From the NCBI RefSeq assembly GCF_002950945.1, contig NZ_CP012673.1, forward strand, positions 5,021,001 through 5,085,000: DNA of 64,000 bases, in the 5' to 3' direction. The position numbers and the translations under genes were made by a program. Within the stretch, counting starts at the first letter, position 1. Every line of letters begins with the position of its first letter. Positions 8,070 to 16,587 of this stretch are shown here, piece by piece. Source of the DNA: Sorangium cellulosum. GTDB taxonomy: Bacteria > Myxococcota_A > Polyangia > Polyangiales > Polyangiaceae. The notes beneath the pieces were generated by a model, which saw only the letters and a list, made by a program, of their open reading frames with translations, made no database searches and had not been told where the DNA came from.

Positions 8070-10414
8070 AGATCCTGCAGGTCATCCACGGCTACCCCAT
8101 GCGCTACAACGCGGGCTCGGAGGTCTACACGCAGACGCTCTGCCGCGGGCTCGCCGGCCGCCACGAGGTCCACGTCTTCACGCGCGAGGAGGACCCGTTC
8201 GCGCCGGATTACGCGGTCCGTCACGAGGAGGACAGCGACGATCCACGCATCTCGCTCCACCTCGTCAACACGCCGCGCGCTCGCGACGGTTACCGTCACG
8301 CCGGCGTCGACCAGCGCTTCGCCGAGCTCTGCGACCGGCTCCGCCCCGACGTGGTCCATATCGGCCACCTCAACCACCTCTCGACCTCGCTCGTCGCCGA
8401 GGCGGCGGGCCGAGGGCTACCCGTCGTGTACACGCTGCACGACTACTGGGTCATGTGCCCGCGCGGGCAGTTCATGCAGACGCACCCGGAGAACCCCGAC
8501 GATCTGTGGGCGGCGTGTGATGGCCAGGAGGACCGGAAGTGCGCCGAACGCTGCTACGCGCGCTTCTTCTCGGGGGCGCCGGAAGAGCGCGAGCGGGACG
8601 TCGCTTACTGGACGGATTGGGTTGCGCGCCGGATGCGTCACGTGCGCGAGATGACGGACCTCGTGGACGTCTTCATCGCGCCCGCGCGCTACCTGGAGCG
8701 CCGGTACCGGCAGGCCTTCGGGCTGCCCGAGCGCAAGCTGGTCTACCTGGACTATGGCTTCGACCTCTCCCGCCTCGCCGGGCGCGCACGAGTCCCCGGG
8801 GAGCCGTTCACCTTCGGGTACATCGGGACGCACATCCCCGCGAAAGGGATCCACCAGCTGCTCGAGGCCTTTGGCCAGGTGAGGGGGGACGCCCGGCTCC
8901 GCATCTGGGGCCGGCCGCGCGGACAGGATACCGAGGCGCTCCGCGCGATCGCGCAAAGACTCCCGGGCGACGCGGCCGCTCGCGTGGAGTGGCTGCCCGA
9001 GTACCGCAACCAGGATATCGTGCCTGACGTCTTCGACAGGGTGGATTGCATCGTCGTGCCCTCGATCTGGGTCGAGAACTCGCCGCTCGTCATCCATGAA
9101 GCGCTGGAGGCGCGCGTGCCGGTGATCACCGCGAACGTCGGCGGCATGGCCGAGTACGTGCACCACGAGGTCAACGGCCTGCTCTTCGAGCACCGCGATC
9201 CTGGCTCGATGGCGCGCCAGATGCAGCGGCTCGCTGACGACGCCGCGTTCGCCCGCCGCCTTGGCCAGCGCGGGTATGCGCAGTCCGAGTCCGGGCACGT
9301 GCCCGACCTGCCGGGCCACCTCCAGGCGATCGAGCGCATCTACACCGAGGTCATCGCGCGCCGCGACGCTGCTCGAATCGAGCCCCGCCAGGGGCCATGG
9401 CGCATCACGTTCGACACGAACCCGGACACCTGCAACCTCCGTTGCATCATGTGCGAGGAGCACTCGCCTTACAGCCCTCTCCAGGAGGCGCGGAAGGCCG
9501 CTGGAAAGCCGCGCAGGCTGATGCCGATCGAGCTCGTACGCCGCGTGATCGCCGAGTCAGCCTGCCACGGGCTTCGCGAGGTGATCCCTTCCACCATGGG
9601 CGAGCCGCTCCTGTATGATCACTTCGACGAGATCGTCGATCTGTGCCGGGAGCACGGGGTCAAGCTCAACCTGACGACGAACGGCACCTTCCCTCGGCGG
9701 GGCGCCCGGGAGTGGGCCGAGCGGCTCGTGCCGATCACCTCCGACGTGAAGATCTCCTGGAACGGGGCCACCCGGCAGACGCATGAGCTGATCATGCTGG
9801 GCTCCCGCTGGGAGGCCGTGGTCGAGAACGTGCAAGCGTTCATCGCAGTGCGTGACGCACACGCCGCTGCCGGTGGGAACCGCTGCAGGGTCACGTTCCA
9901 GCTCACGTTCCTGGAGACGAACGTCGCCGAGCTCGCCGACGTCGTACGTCTCGCCGCCCGCCTCGGCGTGGATCGCGTGAAGGGGCACCATCTGTGGGCC
10001 CACTTCGAGGCGATCAAGCCGCTTTCCATGCGTCGCGACGCTGCGGCGATCCGGCGCTGGAACGAGGCCGTGCTGGCCGCCCGAGAGGCGGCGGCGGAGC
10101 GCGCCTTGCCGAATGGCAAGCACGTGCTGCTCGAGAACATCTTCCTGCTCGACGAGGCCGCGCCCAAGGACCTCGCCCCGGGCGGCCGCTGCCCGTTCCT
10201 CGGTCAGGAGGTATGGGTCAGCGCCGAGGGACGCTTCGATCCGTGCTGCGCTCCCGACGCGCAGCGCAAGACGCTGGGCGACTTCGGCAATCTCCACGGG
10301 TCGAGCCTCATGGAGACATGGAACGGAGCAAGCTACCAGCGGATGCTCAAGTCGTACCGGAGCCGTGCCCTCTGCCTGGGGTGCAACATGCGGCGGCCGG
10401 CGGAGGAGCCGTGA
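8066..10414 (+). CDS. Fused GT4 glycosyltransferase and radical SAM/SPASM enzyme
   Basis: A 782-residue two-enzyme fusion. Residues 1 to about 430 are a GT-B fold glycosyltransferase of family 4: MKILQVIHGYPMRYNAGSE at the start, acceptor motif YTLHDYW, FGYIGTHIPAKGIHQLL, and the donor-binding EX7E region near VVPSIWVENSPLVIHEALE. Residues about 440-700 are a radical SAM domain with the CX3CX2C cluster C456-NLR-C460-IM-C463 and a GE-type motif (TMGEPLL). A C-terminal SPASM/Twitch-like cysteine set follows (C-PFLGQ, FDPCC, CLGC). SPASM radical SAM enzymes usually modify peptides or proteins, while GT4 enzymes add sugars. It starts inside the stop of the TIR-STAND gene and ends inside the GTG of the WG-repeat gene. 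I do not know a characterised enzyme with this fusion. Confidence 0.85.
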   Translation: MKILQVIHGYPMRYNAGSEVYTQTLCRGLAGRHEVHVFTREEDPFAPDYAVRHEEDSDDPRISLHLVNTPRARDGYRHAGVDQRFAELCDRLRPDVVHIGHLNHLSTSLVAEAAGRGLPVVYTLHDYWVMCPRGQFMQTHPENPDDLWAACDGQEDRKCAERCYARFFSGAPEERERDVAYWTDWVARRMRHVREMTDLVDVFIAPARYLERRYRQAFGLPERKLVYLDYGFDLSRLAGRARVPGEPFTFGYIGTHIPAKGIHQLLEAFGQVRGDARLRIWGRPRGQDTEALRAIAQRLPGDAAARVEWLPEYRNQDIVPDVFDRVDCIVVPSIWVENSPLVIHEALEARVPVITANVGGMAEYVHHEVNGLLFEHRDPGSMARQMQRLADDAAFARRLGQRGYAQSESGHVPDLPGHLQAIERIYTEVIARRDAARIEPRQGPWRITFDTNPDTCNLRCIMCEEHSPYSPLQEARKAAGKPRRLMPIELVRRVIAESACHGLREVIPSTMGEPLLYDHFDEIVDLCREHGVKLNLTTNGTFPRRGAREWAERLVPITSDVKISWNGATRQTHELIMLGSRWEAVVENVQAFIAVRDAHAAAGGNRCRVTFQLTFLETNVAELADVVRLAARLGVDRVKGHHLWAHFEAIKPLSMRRDAAAIRRWNEAVLAAREAAAERALPNGKHVLLENIFLLDEAAPKDLAPGGRCPFLGQEVWVSAEGRFDPCCAPDAQRKTLGDFGNLHGSSLMETWNGASYQRMLKSYRSRALCLGCNMRRPAEEP

Positions 10415-11202
10415 ACGACTGGCGACGCGCCCAGGTTGCCCCGGAGCGGACGCATCACCTCGTGGACGGCGAGCCGCTGTACGCGGCACGGTTCGATGAG
10501 GTGCTCGCGTTCCACACCCCCGGCCTCTCGCCCGTGCGGCGCGGCAGCACGGCCTGGCACATCGACGGTCGCGGGGAGCCCGCCTACACGAGGAGGTTCC
10601 AGAGGACCTTCGGGTTCTACGAGGGGCGCGCTGCCGTCTCGTGCCGCGAGGGCTGGCATCACATCCTGCCGGACGGAGCGGAGCTCTATCCAGAGCGACA
10701 CGCCTGGTGCGGGAACTACCAGGACGGTCGGTGCGTGGTCCGCGACAGCGAGGGGCTTTATGGTCACATCGATCAAGCCGGGCGCTTCGCCTACGGCGCG
10801 CGGTGGCGCTACGCGGGCGATTACCGCGATGGCGTCGCGGTCGCACAGGGCGGGGACGGCCGCTCGACGCATATCGATGCACGAGGCGAGCTCGTCCACC
10901 GTCGCTGGTTTCTCGACCTGGACGTCTTCCACAAAGGCTTCGCGCGCGCCCGTGATGAGCAGGGGTGGATGCACGTGGACAGCCGCGGGCGGGCTGCTTA
11001 CGGACACCGGTTCGCGATGGTGGAGCCGTTCTACAATGGCCAGGCGCGCGTCGAGCGCTTCGACGGATCGCTGGAGGTCATCGACGAGGCCGGGCGCACG
11101 GTGACGGTGCTGCGGGCCCCGTCGCGGAGCGAGCTCGCGGTGTTATCTGCGGACCATGGAGGCACAGGCGCGCTGGCGACGCTGCTTCCCCAGCGGCGCT
11201 AG
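10411..11202 (+). CDS. WG-repeat protein
   Basis: 263 residues from a GTG start at 10411 that overlaps the previous stop (GTGA); GGAGGAG sits just upstream as ribosome-binding site. The protein consists of about six WG-type repeats of roughly 38-40 residues with the alternating pattern aromatic-x-G-x-A-x-V, then H-I-D/V-D-x-x-G-R (for example GLYGHIDQAGRFAY and GWMHVDSRGRAAYGHRF). WG repeats form beta-propeller-like binding surfaces with no catalytic residues. As third gene of the TIR-STAND/GT-radical SAM operon it could be the substrate, receptor or scaffold for the fused enzyme; that is inference. No signal peptide is seen. Confidence 0.75.
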   Translation: MNDWRRAQVAPERTHHLVDGEPLYAARFDEVLAFHTPGLSPVRRGSTAWHIDGRGEPAYTRRFQRTFGFYEGRAAVSCREGWHHILPDGAELYPERHAWCGNYQDGRCVVRDSEGLYGHIDQAGRFAYGARWRYAGDYRDGVAVAQGGDGRSTHIDARGELVHRRWFLDLDVFHKGFARARDEQGWMHVDSRGRAAYGHRFAMVEPFYNGQARVERFDGSLEVIDEAGRTVTVLRAPSRSELAVLSADHGGTGALATLLPQRR

Positions 11203-11391
11203 GACCTCGATATCCTGGACCACCTTCGCGCGCACGGGCAAGCCGGGAGATGCGGAAAAGGGTTGGCCCCTCTGGTCGGACCCGGCGGCGCCCGGCCGCG
11301 CCCACCGCTTCACGAAGATTGCGGGAGGGACCGAGACGGTCGACGTCGCGGTCACTCACGGGTGCGAGTACTGGATCCAGAACCCGCTGCC
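11203..11391. other. Convergent gap with possible gene remnant
   Basis: 189 bases between the WG-repeat stop and the stop of the opposing methylase. A short plus-strand frame (11156-11419) encodes a peptide with plausible composition (HGCEYWIQNPLPYGGG near its end), but it overlaps both neighbours and has no start signal. It may be a remnant of a lost gene. No clear terminator hairpin was found. Confidence 0.3.
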
Positions 11392-14300
11392 TTACGGCGG
11401 TGGTCCCCCCGTCCCGTAAACCCGGTTTTTCCCCGCAAGCCCGAGCCGCTGCTCCTCCCGGGCGCGCTCGGCGTTGAGCACGTACAGGCGGTCGATGACC
11501 TCGTCCTCGAAGGCCTGGAGCGCCTCGTGATCCTCGTCGGTGAGCGGACAGCAGGGCGGGACGGGGATATCGGCCCAGCCGTAGGCGCCGAGGACAGCGC
11601 GGTCCACGTCCTCGTGGAGGCGGCGCAGCTCGTGAATGCGCGGGTCGCCGCAGGCCGGGTCCTTCAGGGCGTTGTACGTGCTCGTCAGCCCCTGAGCCGC
11701 GTCGACCATGAACCGCGCGCGGGCTTCGTAGAGACGCTCGCCGATCGACTCGACCTCGGTGATCGTCCTGCGCGGGTCGCGCCTCGGGAAGGGAAAGGTC
11801 TCGAAGCAGTCCGAGGCGGAGTAGTTGAGCCGTGTCTCGAGCGTCGAGGAGAGCAGCCAGGCCCACGGCGCGTGGATGCGCGACTGGAGCACCGCGAACG
11901 GCGTGAAGCGGTCGAAGGGGAAGACGTAGAGCTTCTCGTTGAGGATGCGGCAGGTGGGCTGGAACGAGAAGCACAGGTGCTTCGTGACGCGCGCCGTCAC
12001 CAGGCAGCGCTCGAGCGGGGCGATGGCGGCGTAGAGCGCCGGTGCGGACTCGCCGAAGCGCCACCAGTACTTGCGTCGGACTTCGCGATTGTTCCTGTCT
12101 CGCTCCGGCTTGACCTTCTCGCGAACAATGCGGATCAGATCTGGCCAATGCTCTGCTTCCACGAGATCCATTTGCCCGAAGCTGATGACGTAACGATCGA
12201 ACGACTGCGTGGGGCTCGTGTTGACCTCTTCTCCGCCGATGTACGGGAAAATCCGCTCGGCGTTCTTCCCGCTGCGCCGCACGAGCACGTCTCGTTCATC
12301 GGGCGCGAGCGTGAAGCCCTCGCCGTAGACCTTCGAGCCGAGGAAGCTGCTCCCGCCGTTGCTCCTGAGCGGGGCAGCCTCAGGGCGCTCGGGCTTCGGT
12401 CGAAGACGGGAGTTGACGCATGGCACGGGGTCGCCGTCGAGCGAGCATTCTGCGTGCTCCGCAACCTTGCCGTGAGCGCCGTGCACGAGCGACACGGTCA
12501 CGGCCGCGGCGCCCGGCCATGGCATCGAATCCGTGGCGTCGTAGAGCTTCCACCCTCCGTGCACCAGCGCGGCGAGCCCGGTCGTGCGGGTATCCCCCTG
12601 CGCGATCGTATTGGTCGCGATGAGCCCGAACGCCCCGTGTTCGCCGAGCAACGCCGCCGTGCGCCGGAAGAAGTGGGCGGCCAGGTCTGCGTTTCCGTGG
12701 GCTCCGGGATGAAGCTGAAGGAGCCAGTCTCGGTAGCCAGCGCCGAGGCGTGTCGAGATCGCGCTGCCTCCCATGAAGGGCGGGTTCCCGACGACGGCCT
12801 CCATGAGCGCCGCGCCGGTGACCTTCCCTCGTTGCAGCAGGTCCGGCCGCTCCTCGAAGAAGACCTCGGGAAACTCGATCCACCAGTGGAAAGGTGTGAG
12901 CTCCTCGCGCGCCGCGGCCGCGAGGGCCTCCAGCTCCTCGCGCGCCGCGGCCGCGGCCGCAAGGCTCGCCGTCCGGTCTTTCTCCGCGCGTGTCTCATCG
13001 GCCGCGCGACGGTCCTCGCCGATCCATGTCTCGGCCAGCGCCAGCCGTCGCATCCGCTCCTTTTCCCGCGCGGCGTCCTTCCCCTCGGCGAAGAACGCCC
13101 CCACACATACATCCGCCACCTTCCGCACCCGCTCGATGGCTTGCTGCGAGAGCTCGAGGAGGCGCCGCTTCTCGGCCAGCGCCACCGGATCCTCGTGGTC
13201 GGCCAGCGCGAGGATCTGCCGACGGAGCTCCACCGCGTGATCGAGCGCGTCCCGCAAGAGCACCCGGACCGTCGCCGTCTGCTGCGAGGGCGCCCAGTGA
13301 AACGCCTCGATCTGCTTGAAATCGAGCCCGACGAGGCTGTCGCCGTGCCTGAGCGCATGATCGACGAAGGTGAACGGGAGCGTCCGGCTCAACGTCACCA
13401 GCCAGAGCGACAGCTTCGCCAGCTCGACGGCGGCCGCGTTCCTGTCGACGCCGTAGAGGCACCGCTGCGCCACCAGCCTCCGCGCGTGCAGGTGCGCGTC
13501 GCCGTGCTGCTCGATGATGCGCGCCAGCTCGCCCTGGCGCGTCCACGCGGCGACGAGCATTCCGGCCAGCTCGCGGCACGCGGCGACGAGGAACGCGCCC
13601 GAGCCCATCGCCGGATCGCAGATCTTGAGCTGGAGGATCTGCTCCGGCGTGTGCGCCTCGCCCAGGCACGCGAGGAGCGGCGCCAGCGTGCGCCGCACGA
13701 CCTTCTCGGTGAGCGATCGCGGCGTGTAGTGGCTGCCGGTGCGGCGGCGCTCCTCGCCGGGCTGCAGCGCCAGCCGGCCGGCGCTCGCCCGGTGGCGCAG
13801 CGCATTGCCGCGACGTCCGACGGCGGCATGTGCAGCGAGCGCCTCGGCGAGCGCGCCGTCATCCTCGCCGGCCTCCTTGACCGCCTCCTCGATCGCCTGG
13901 ATCGGCCCCGGATTCAGGCCGCAAGTCTCCTTGAGGAAGCGCGCCCGATCGGTCGGCCCCATCCCTCGAAGCGCCCCGGTCTCGACCCATACGCCGCACT
14001 TGCCGAGCCGCACCGCCGGGCTCTCGACGCGGAGCACGTGGTACCCCATCAGCGACTCGTAAACGCTCCCGATCTGCTCGACGTCGAGCGTGCGATAGCT
14101 GAGCCGCTGCCCGGCAACCACGATGAGCCGGTGCAGCACCTTGTAGACCGTACCGTCATCGAGGCTCGGCGGCCGGGCCTGCGCGCGCGCCTCCGGGGCA
14201 ACCACCGCGGCGGTCCACCCCGGGAGGCCGCCCTCCAGGAACGGGTACGTGTTCGGGTCGAACAGCCGGCCCCGGCGCGGCGGCAGCTCGAGCGTCCCGT

Positions 14301-14724
14301 GCTTCACGCCGAAGAAGACGGCCCGGAACAGCGCCAGCAGCTGCCCGTACGCGCCGAAGCGGCGGTGCATGCTCTCGGGGTGGGCCCCGGCGTCGTGGCT
14401 GAGCCGCGCATGAAGCCCGCCGAGGCTCAGGTGCTCGGCGTACGTCCGGTGCTCCACCGGCATCAGCGCCTGGTCTTCCGCGTAGAGCAGGAAGACGAGC
14501 CGCAGCACGACCGAGAGCACGCCCTGGTAGAAGTGATCGCCTTCGGCCTCGATCGACGGCCTGAGCCAGTCGAGCTGGTCGCGCCCGCAGTCGCGCGCGG
14601 CCGCGGCCTCGAAGCCGGCGAGCAGCGTCTCCACCGCCTCGAAGACCTGCTTGGCCAGCTCCTCGGTGACGTCGGCGGCCTGGGCGCGTCGACCCGCCAT
14701 GCCGGCGAAGCTCACTCTCGCCAT
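11392..14724 (-). CDS. Eco57I/type IIG-like N6-adenine DNA methylase, possibly N-terminally truncated
   Basis: 1,110 residues from ATG 14724. It has the hallmarks of the large Eco57I/type IIG-BREX PglX-like methylase group: GSHYTPRSLTEKVVRR, SAM-binding motif I ICDPAMGSGAFL (D370), catalytic motif IV NPPF (N647-F650), and a long C-terminal target-recognition region (FPYIGGEEVN, FDRYVISFGQ, SSTLETRLNYSASDCFETFPFP). Family members of this layout often have about 300 further N-terminal residues; here the frame begins almost at the LVFLLYAEDQ segment and the GST gene sits 76 bases upstream, so the 5' end may have been lost. No PD-(D/E)XK nuclease motif is evident in the retained part. It could be a lone methylase, a decayed type IIG enzyme, or part of the adjacent defence region. 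Confidence 0.8.
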   Translation of the reverse strand: MARVSFAGMAGRRAQAADVTEELAKQVFEAVETLLAGFEAAAARDCGRDQLDWLRPSIEAEGDHFYQGVLSVVLRLVFLLYAEDQALMPVEHRTYAEHLSLGGLHARLSHDAGAHPESMHRRFGAYGQLLALFRAVFFGVKHGTLELPPRRGRLFDPNTYPFLEGGLPGWTAAVVAPEARAQARPPSLDDGTVYKVLHRLIVVAGQRLSYRTLDVEQIGSVYESLMGYHVLRVESPAVRLGKCGVWVETGALRGMGPTDRARFLKETCGLNPGPIQAIEEAVKEAGEDDGALAEALAAHAAVGRRGNALRHRASAGRLALQPGEERRRTGSHYTPRSLTEKVVRRTLAPLLACLGEAHTPEQILQLKICDPAMGSGAFLVAACRELAGMLVAAWTRQGELARIIEQHGDAHLHARRLVAQRCLYGVDRNAAAVELAKLSLWLVTLSRTLPFTFVDHALRHGDSLVGLDFKQIEAFHWAPSQQTATVRVLLRDALDHAVELRRQILALADHEDPVALAEKRRLLELSQQAIERVRKVADVCVGAFFAEGKDAAREKERMRRLALAETWIGEDRRAADETRAEKDRTASLAAAAAAREELEALAAAAREELTPFHWWIEFPEVFFEERPDLLQRGKVTGAALMEAVVGNPPFMGGSAISTRLGAGYRDWLLQLHPGAHGNADLAAHFFRRTAALLGEHGAFGLIATNTIAQGDTRTTGLAALVHGGWKLYDATDSMPWPGAAAVTVSLVHGAHGKVAEHAECSLDGDPVPCVNSRLRPKPERPEAAPLRSNGGSSFLGSKVYGEGFTLAPDERDVLVRRSGKNAERIFPYIGGEEVNTSPTQSFDRYVISFGQMDLVEAEHWPDLIRIVREKVKPERDRNNREVRRKYWWRFGESAPALYAAIAPLERCLVTARVTKHLCFSFQPTCRILNEKLYVFPFDRFTPFAVLQSRIHAPWAWLLSSTLETRLNYSASDCFETFPFPRRDPRRTITEVESIGERLYEARARFMVDAAQGLTSTYNALKDPACGDPRIHELRRLHEDVDRAVLGAYGWADIPVPPCCPLTDEDHEALQAFEDEVIDRLYVLNAERAREEQRLGLAGKNRVYGTGGPPP

Positions 14725-14800
14725 GGCAGGTGGATCTACCAGAGCGCGGGCACCGGCGGCGGGGGCGTCGACTCGCGAAGTGTCATCGCCGCATGGCCGC

Positions 14801-15418
14801 TCACTGGATCCCCTCGGCCGCGAGCGCCGCGCGCACCGCCGGCCGCGCCGAGATCCTCTCGATGTACGCGCCCAGCCCTCCAGGCAGCTCCACCCGCAGC
14901 AGGTATCGATACGTCCGCAGCGCGAAGTACGCATAGGCGTCGACCACGGTGAACGCCTCTCCGTGGAAGAACGCCCGGTCGCCGAGCGCCTCCGCGAGCA
15001 GCCCGACGCGATCGCCCAGGCGCTGCGCCGCCCACCGCTTCGACTCCTCGCTCACGTTGGGCATCAGCGTGAACGGCGCGAACCCCTTGTGCAGCTCGGT
15101 CGCGATGAACTGCAGCCGCTCGTCGAACCGAACGCGCACGAGATCACCGCGCGCCGGCGCAAGCTTCGCCTCCGGCCACGCGTCGGCGATGTAGTGCAGC
15201 AACACCGCCGTCTCGGTCAGCAAGGTCCCGTCCGGGAGCCGCAGCGCGGGCACATACCCCTTGGGATTCACGCGCGAAAAATCGCCCCCGTCCGCCGTCT
15301 TCTTGGTCTTCAAGTCGACGCGGACCAGCTCGAAATCCGCGCCCGCCTCCCGCAGCGCGATGTGCGGCGCGAGCGAGCAGACCCCGGGTGTGTAGAACAG
15401 CTTCATCGTCTCGGTCAT
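14801..15418 (-). CDS. Glutathione S-transferase
   Basis: 205 residues. The N-terminal thioredoxin-fold domain carries the bacterial GstA-like signature KLFYTPGVCSLAPHIALREAG, where the Cys/Ser pair contacts glutathione, and VPALRLPDG with the cis-proline. The all-helical C-terminal domain has the FTVVDAYAYF N-capping box. It detoxifies electrophiles in the cytosol using glutathione. ATG 15418 (MTETMKL) or ATG 15406 (MKLFYTPG) could be the start; most relatives begin at MKLFY. It is transcribed divergently from a LysR regulator 65 bases away, the classic arrangement in which the regulator controls the enzyme. Confidence 0.92.
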   Translation of the reverse strand: MTETMKLFYTPGVCSLAPHIALREAGADFELVRVDLKTKKTADGGDFSRVNPKGYVPALRLPDGTLLTETAVLLHYIADAWPEAKLAPARGDLVRVRFDERLQFIATELHKGFAPFTLMPNVSEESKRWAAQRLGDRVGLLAEALGDRAFFHGEAFTVVDAYAYFALRTYRYLLRVELPGGLGAYIERISARPAVRAALAAEGIQ

Positions 15419-15449
15419 GCCCGCAGTCTACGCACCGCCCGCCCTTGAA

Positions 15450-15465
15450 CAATGCTCGCCCATTG
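15450..15465. promoter_or_regulatory. Inverted repeat, candidate LysR operator
   Basis: CAATG-N6-CATTG is a perfect 5-bp inverted repeat centred in the 65-base divergent gap between the GST and LysR genes. Its length and position fit a LysR-type binding site; the regulator would repress itself and control the GST. Confidence 0.45.
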
Positions 15466-15483
15466 ATCACTCTGTCCACCGCC

Positions 15484-16494
15484 ATGAACAGCCGCCCCGA
15501 CTTCGCCGCCATCGAGGCCTTCGCCCGCGTCGCCGAGACCGGCACCTTCCGCGCCGCCGCCCTCGCCCTGTCGGCGCCGGTGTCGACCGTCAGCGTGCAG
15601 GTGCGTCGCCTCGAGCAGCGCCTCGGCGCCCGGCTCCTGGAGCGCACGACGCGCCGCGTCCGCCTCACCGAGGAGGGCCGCGAGTACCTCGAGAAGGTGC
15701 GCGCCGGGCTCGACGCGATCGCCGAGGCGGAGCGCGCACTCTCATCGCTTCGCGGCGAGCCCCGCGGGCGCCTGCGGGTCGCCGCGCCGGTCGAGCTCGG
15801 GCAGGCGGTGCTCGGGCGGGTGCTCGGGCGTTACGCGAAGGAGCAGCCGGGCGTCGCCGTCGAGGTCGAGCTCACCTCGGAGCGCGTCGAGCCGGTGCGC
15901 GACGGCTTCGACGTCGTGATCCAGGTCGAGCCGTCCGACACCGCGTCGCTCGTCGCGCGCAAGCTCGGCGCGCCGTCGCGGCGCCGCCTCGTCGCCAGCG
16001 CGGACTACCTCGCGCGCCACGGCGCCCCGGCGCACCCGCGCGAGCTCCCGCGGCACACGTGCCTCGTGATGGGCACCCGGCGCGAGGCGGCGACGTGGCG
16101 CTTCACCCGCGGCGGCGCGACGCTGTCGATCGTGCACCGCCACGTCACCGCGAACAGCTGGGGCCTGCTGCGCGACCTCGCCGTCGCCGGCTGCGGGATC
16201 GGCTGCCTGCCGGACTACCTCGCCGCGCCCGCGATCTCCGAGGGCAAGGTCGAGGAGGTGCTCGCGGCGTACGTGATGCCCGCCGAGCAGATGTACGCGG
16301 TGTATCCGCGCGGCCGGCACGTGCCGGCGCGCGTGAGCAGCTTCGTCGCGGCGCTGCGGGGTTTCCTCGAGGTGTGGCCCGGCTGCCTGCCCAAGCCGCC
16401 CCCGCGCGCTGGCCACACCGGAAGGCGCGACCGCGGCTCTGCACCACCCGGCGCGGCGCACCCGGACGGCGCCGCGGGCGTGGAGGGGACATGA
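15484..16494 (+). CDS. LysR-family transcriptional regulator
   Basis: 336 residues from ATG 15484. The winged helix-turn-helix occupies residues about 6-64 (DFAAIEAFARVAETGTFRAA, then STVSVQVRRLEQRLGARLLERTTR), and a periplasmic-binding-like effector domain spans about 90-295 (DVVIQVEP, AVAGCGIGCLPDYL). This composition (short RVRLTEEG wing, GFDVVIQV) resembles the LysR group that controls neighbouring oxidoreductase or GST genes. The C-terminal 35 residues are Pro/Gly/Arg-rich and look like a run-on extension, not part of the fold. It is divergent from the GST gene, which is the probable target. Confidence 0.92.
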   Translation: MNSRPDFAAIEAFARVAETGTFRAAALALSAPVSTVSVQVRRLEQRLGARLLERTTRRVRLTEEGREYLEKVRAGLDAIAEAERALSSLRGEPRGRLRVAAPVELGQAVLGRVLGRYAKEQPGVAVEVELTSERVEPVRDGFDVVIQVEPSDTASLVARKLGAPSRRRLVASADYLARHGAPAHPRELPRHTCLVMGTRREAATWRFTRGGATLSIVHRHVTANSWGLLRDLAVAGCGIGCLPDYLAAPAISEGKVEEVLAAYVMPAEQMYAVYPRGRHVPARVSSFVAALRGFLEVWPGCLPKPPPRAGHTGRRDRGSAPPGAAHPDGAAGVEGT

Positions 16495-16587
16495 GGGACG
16501 ACTCGGCGGACGACTCGGCGGCACGAGCGGCCGAGAAGGCGGCGTTCTCCAGACGCCGCGGGCGCATGACGACCGCCTCTCCTGCGC

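Noticed and set aside
11156..11419. Small plus-strand frame between the WG gene and methylase
   Set aside because: Overlaps two better genes and has no start signal; at most a remnant, so not listed as a gene.
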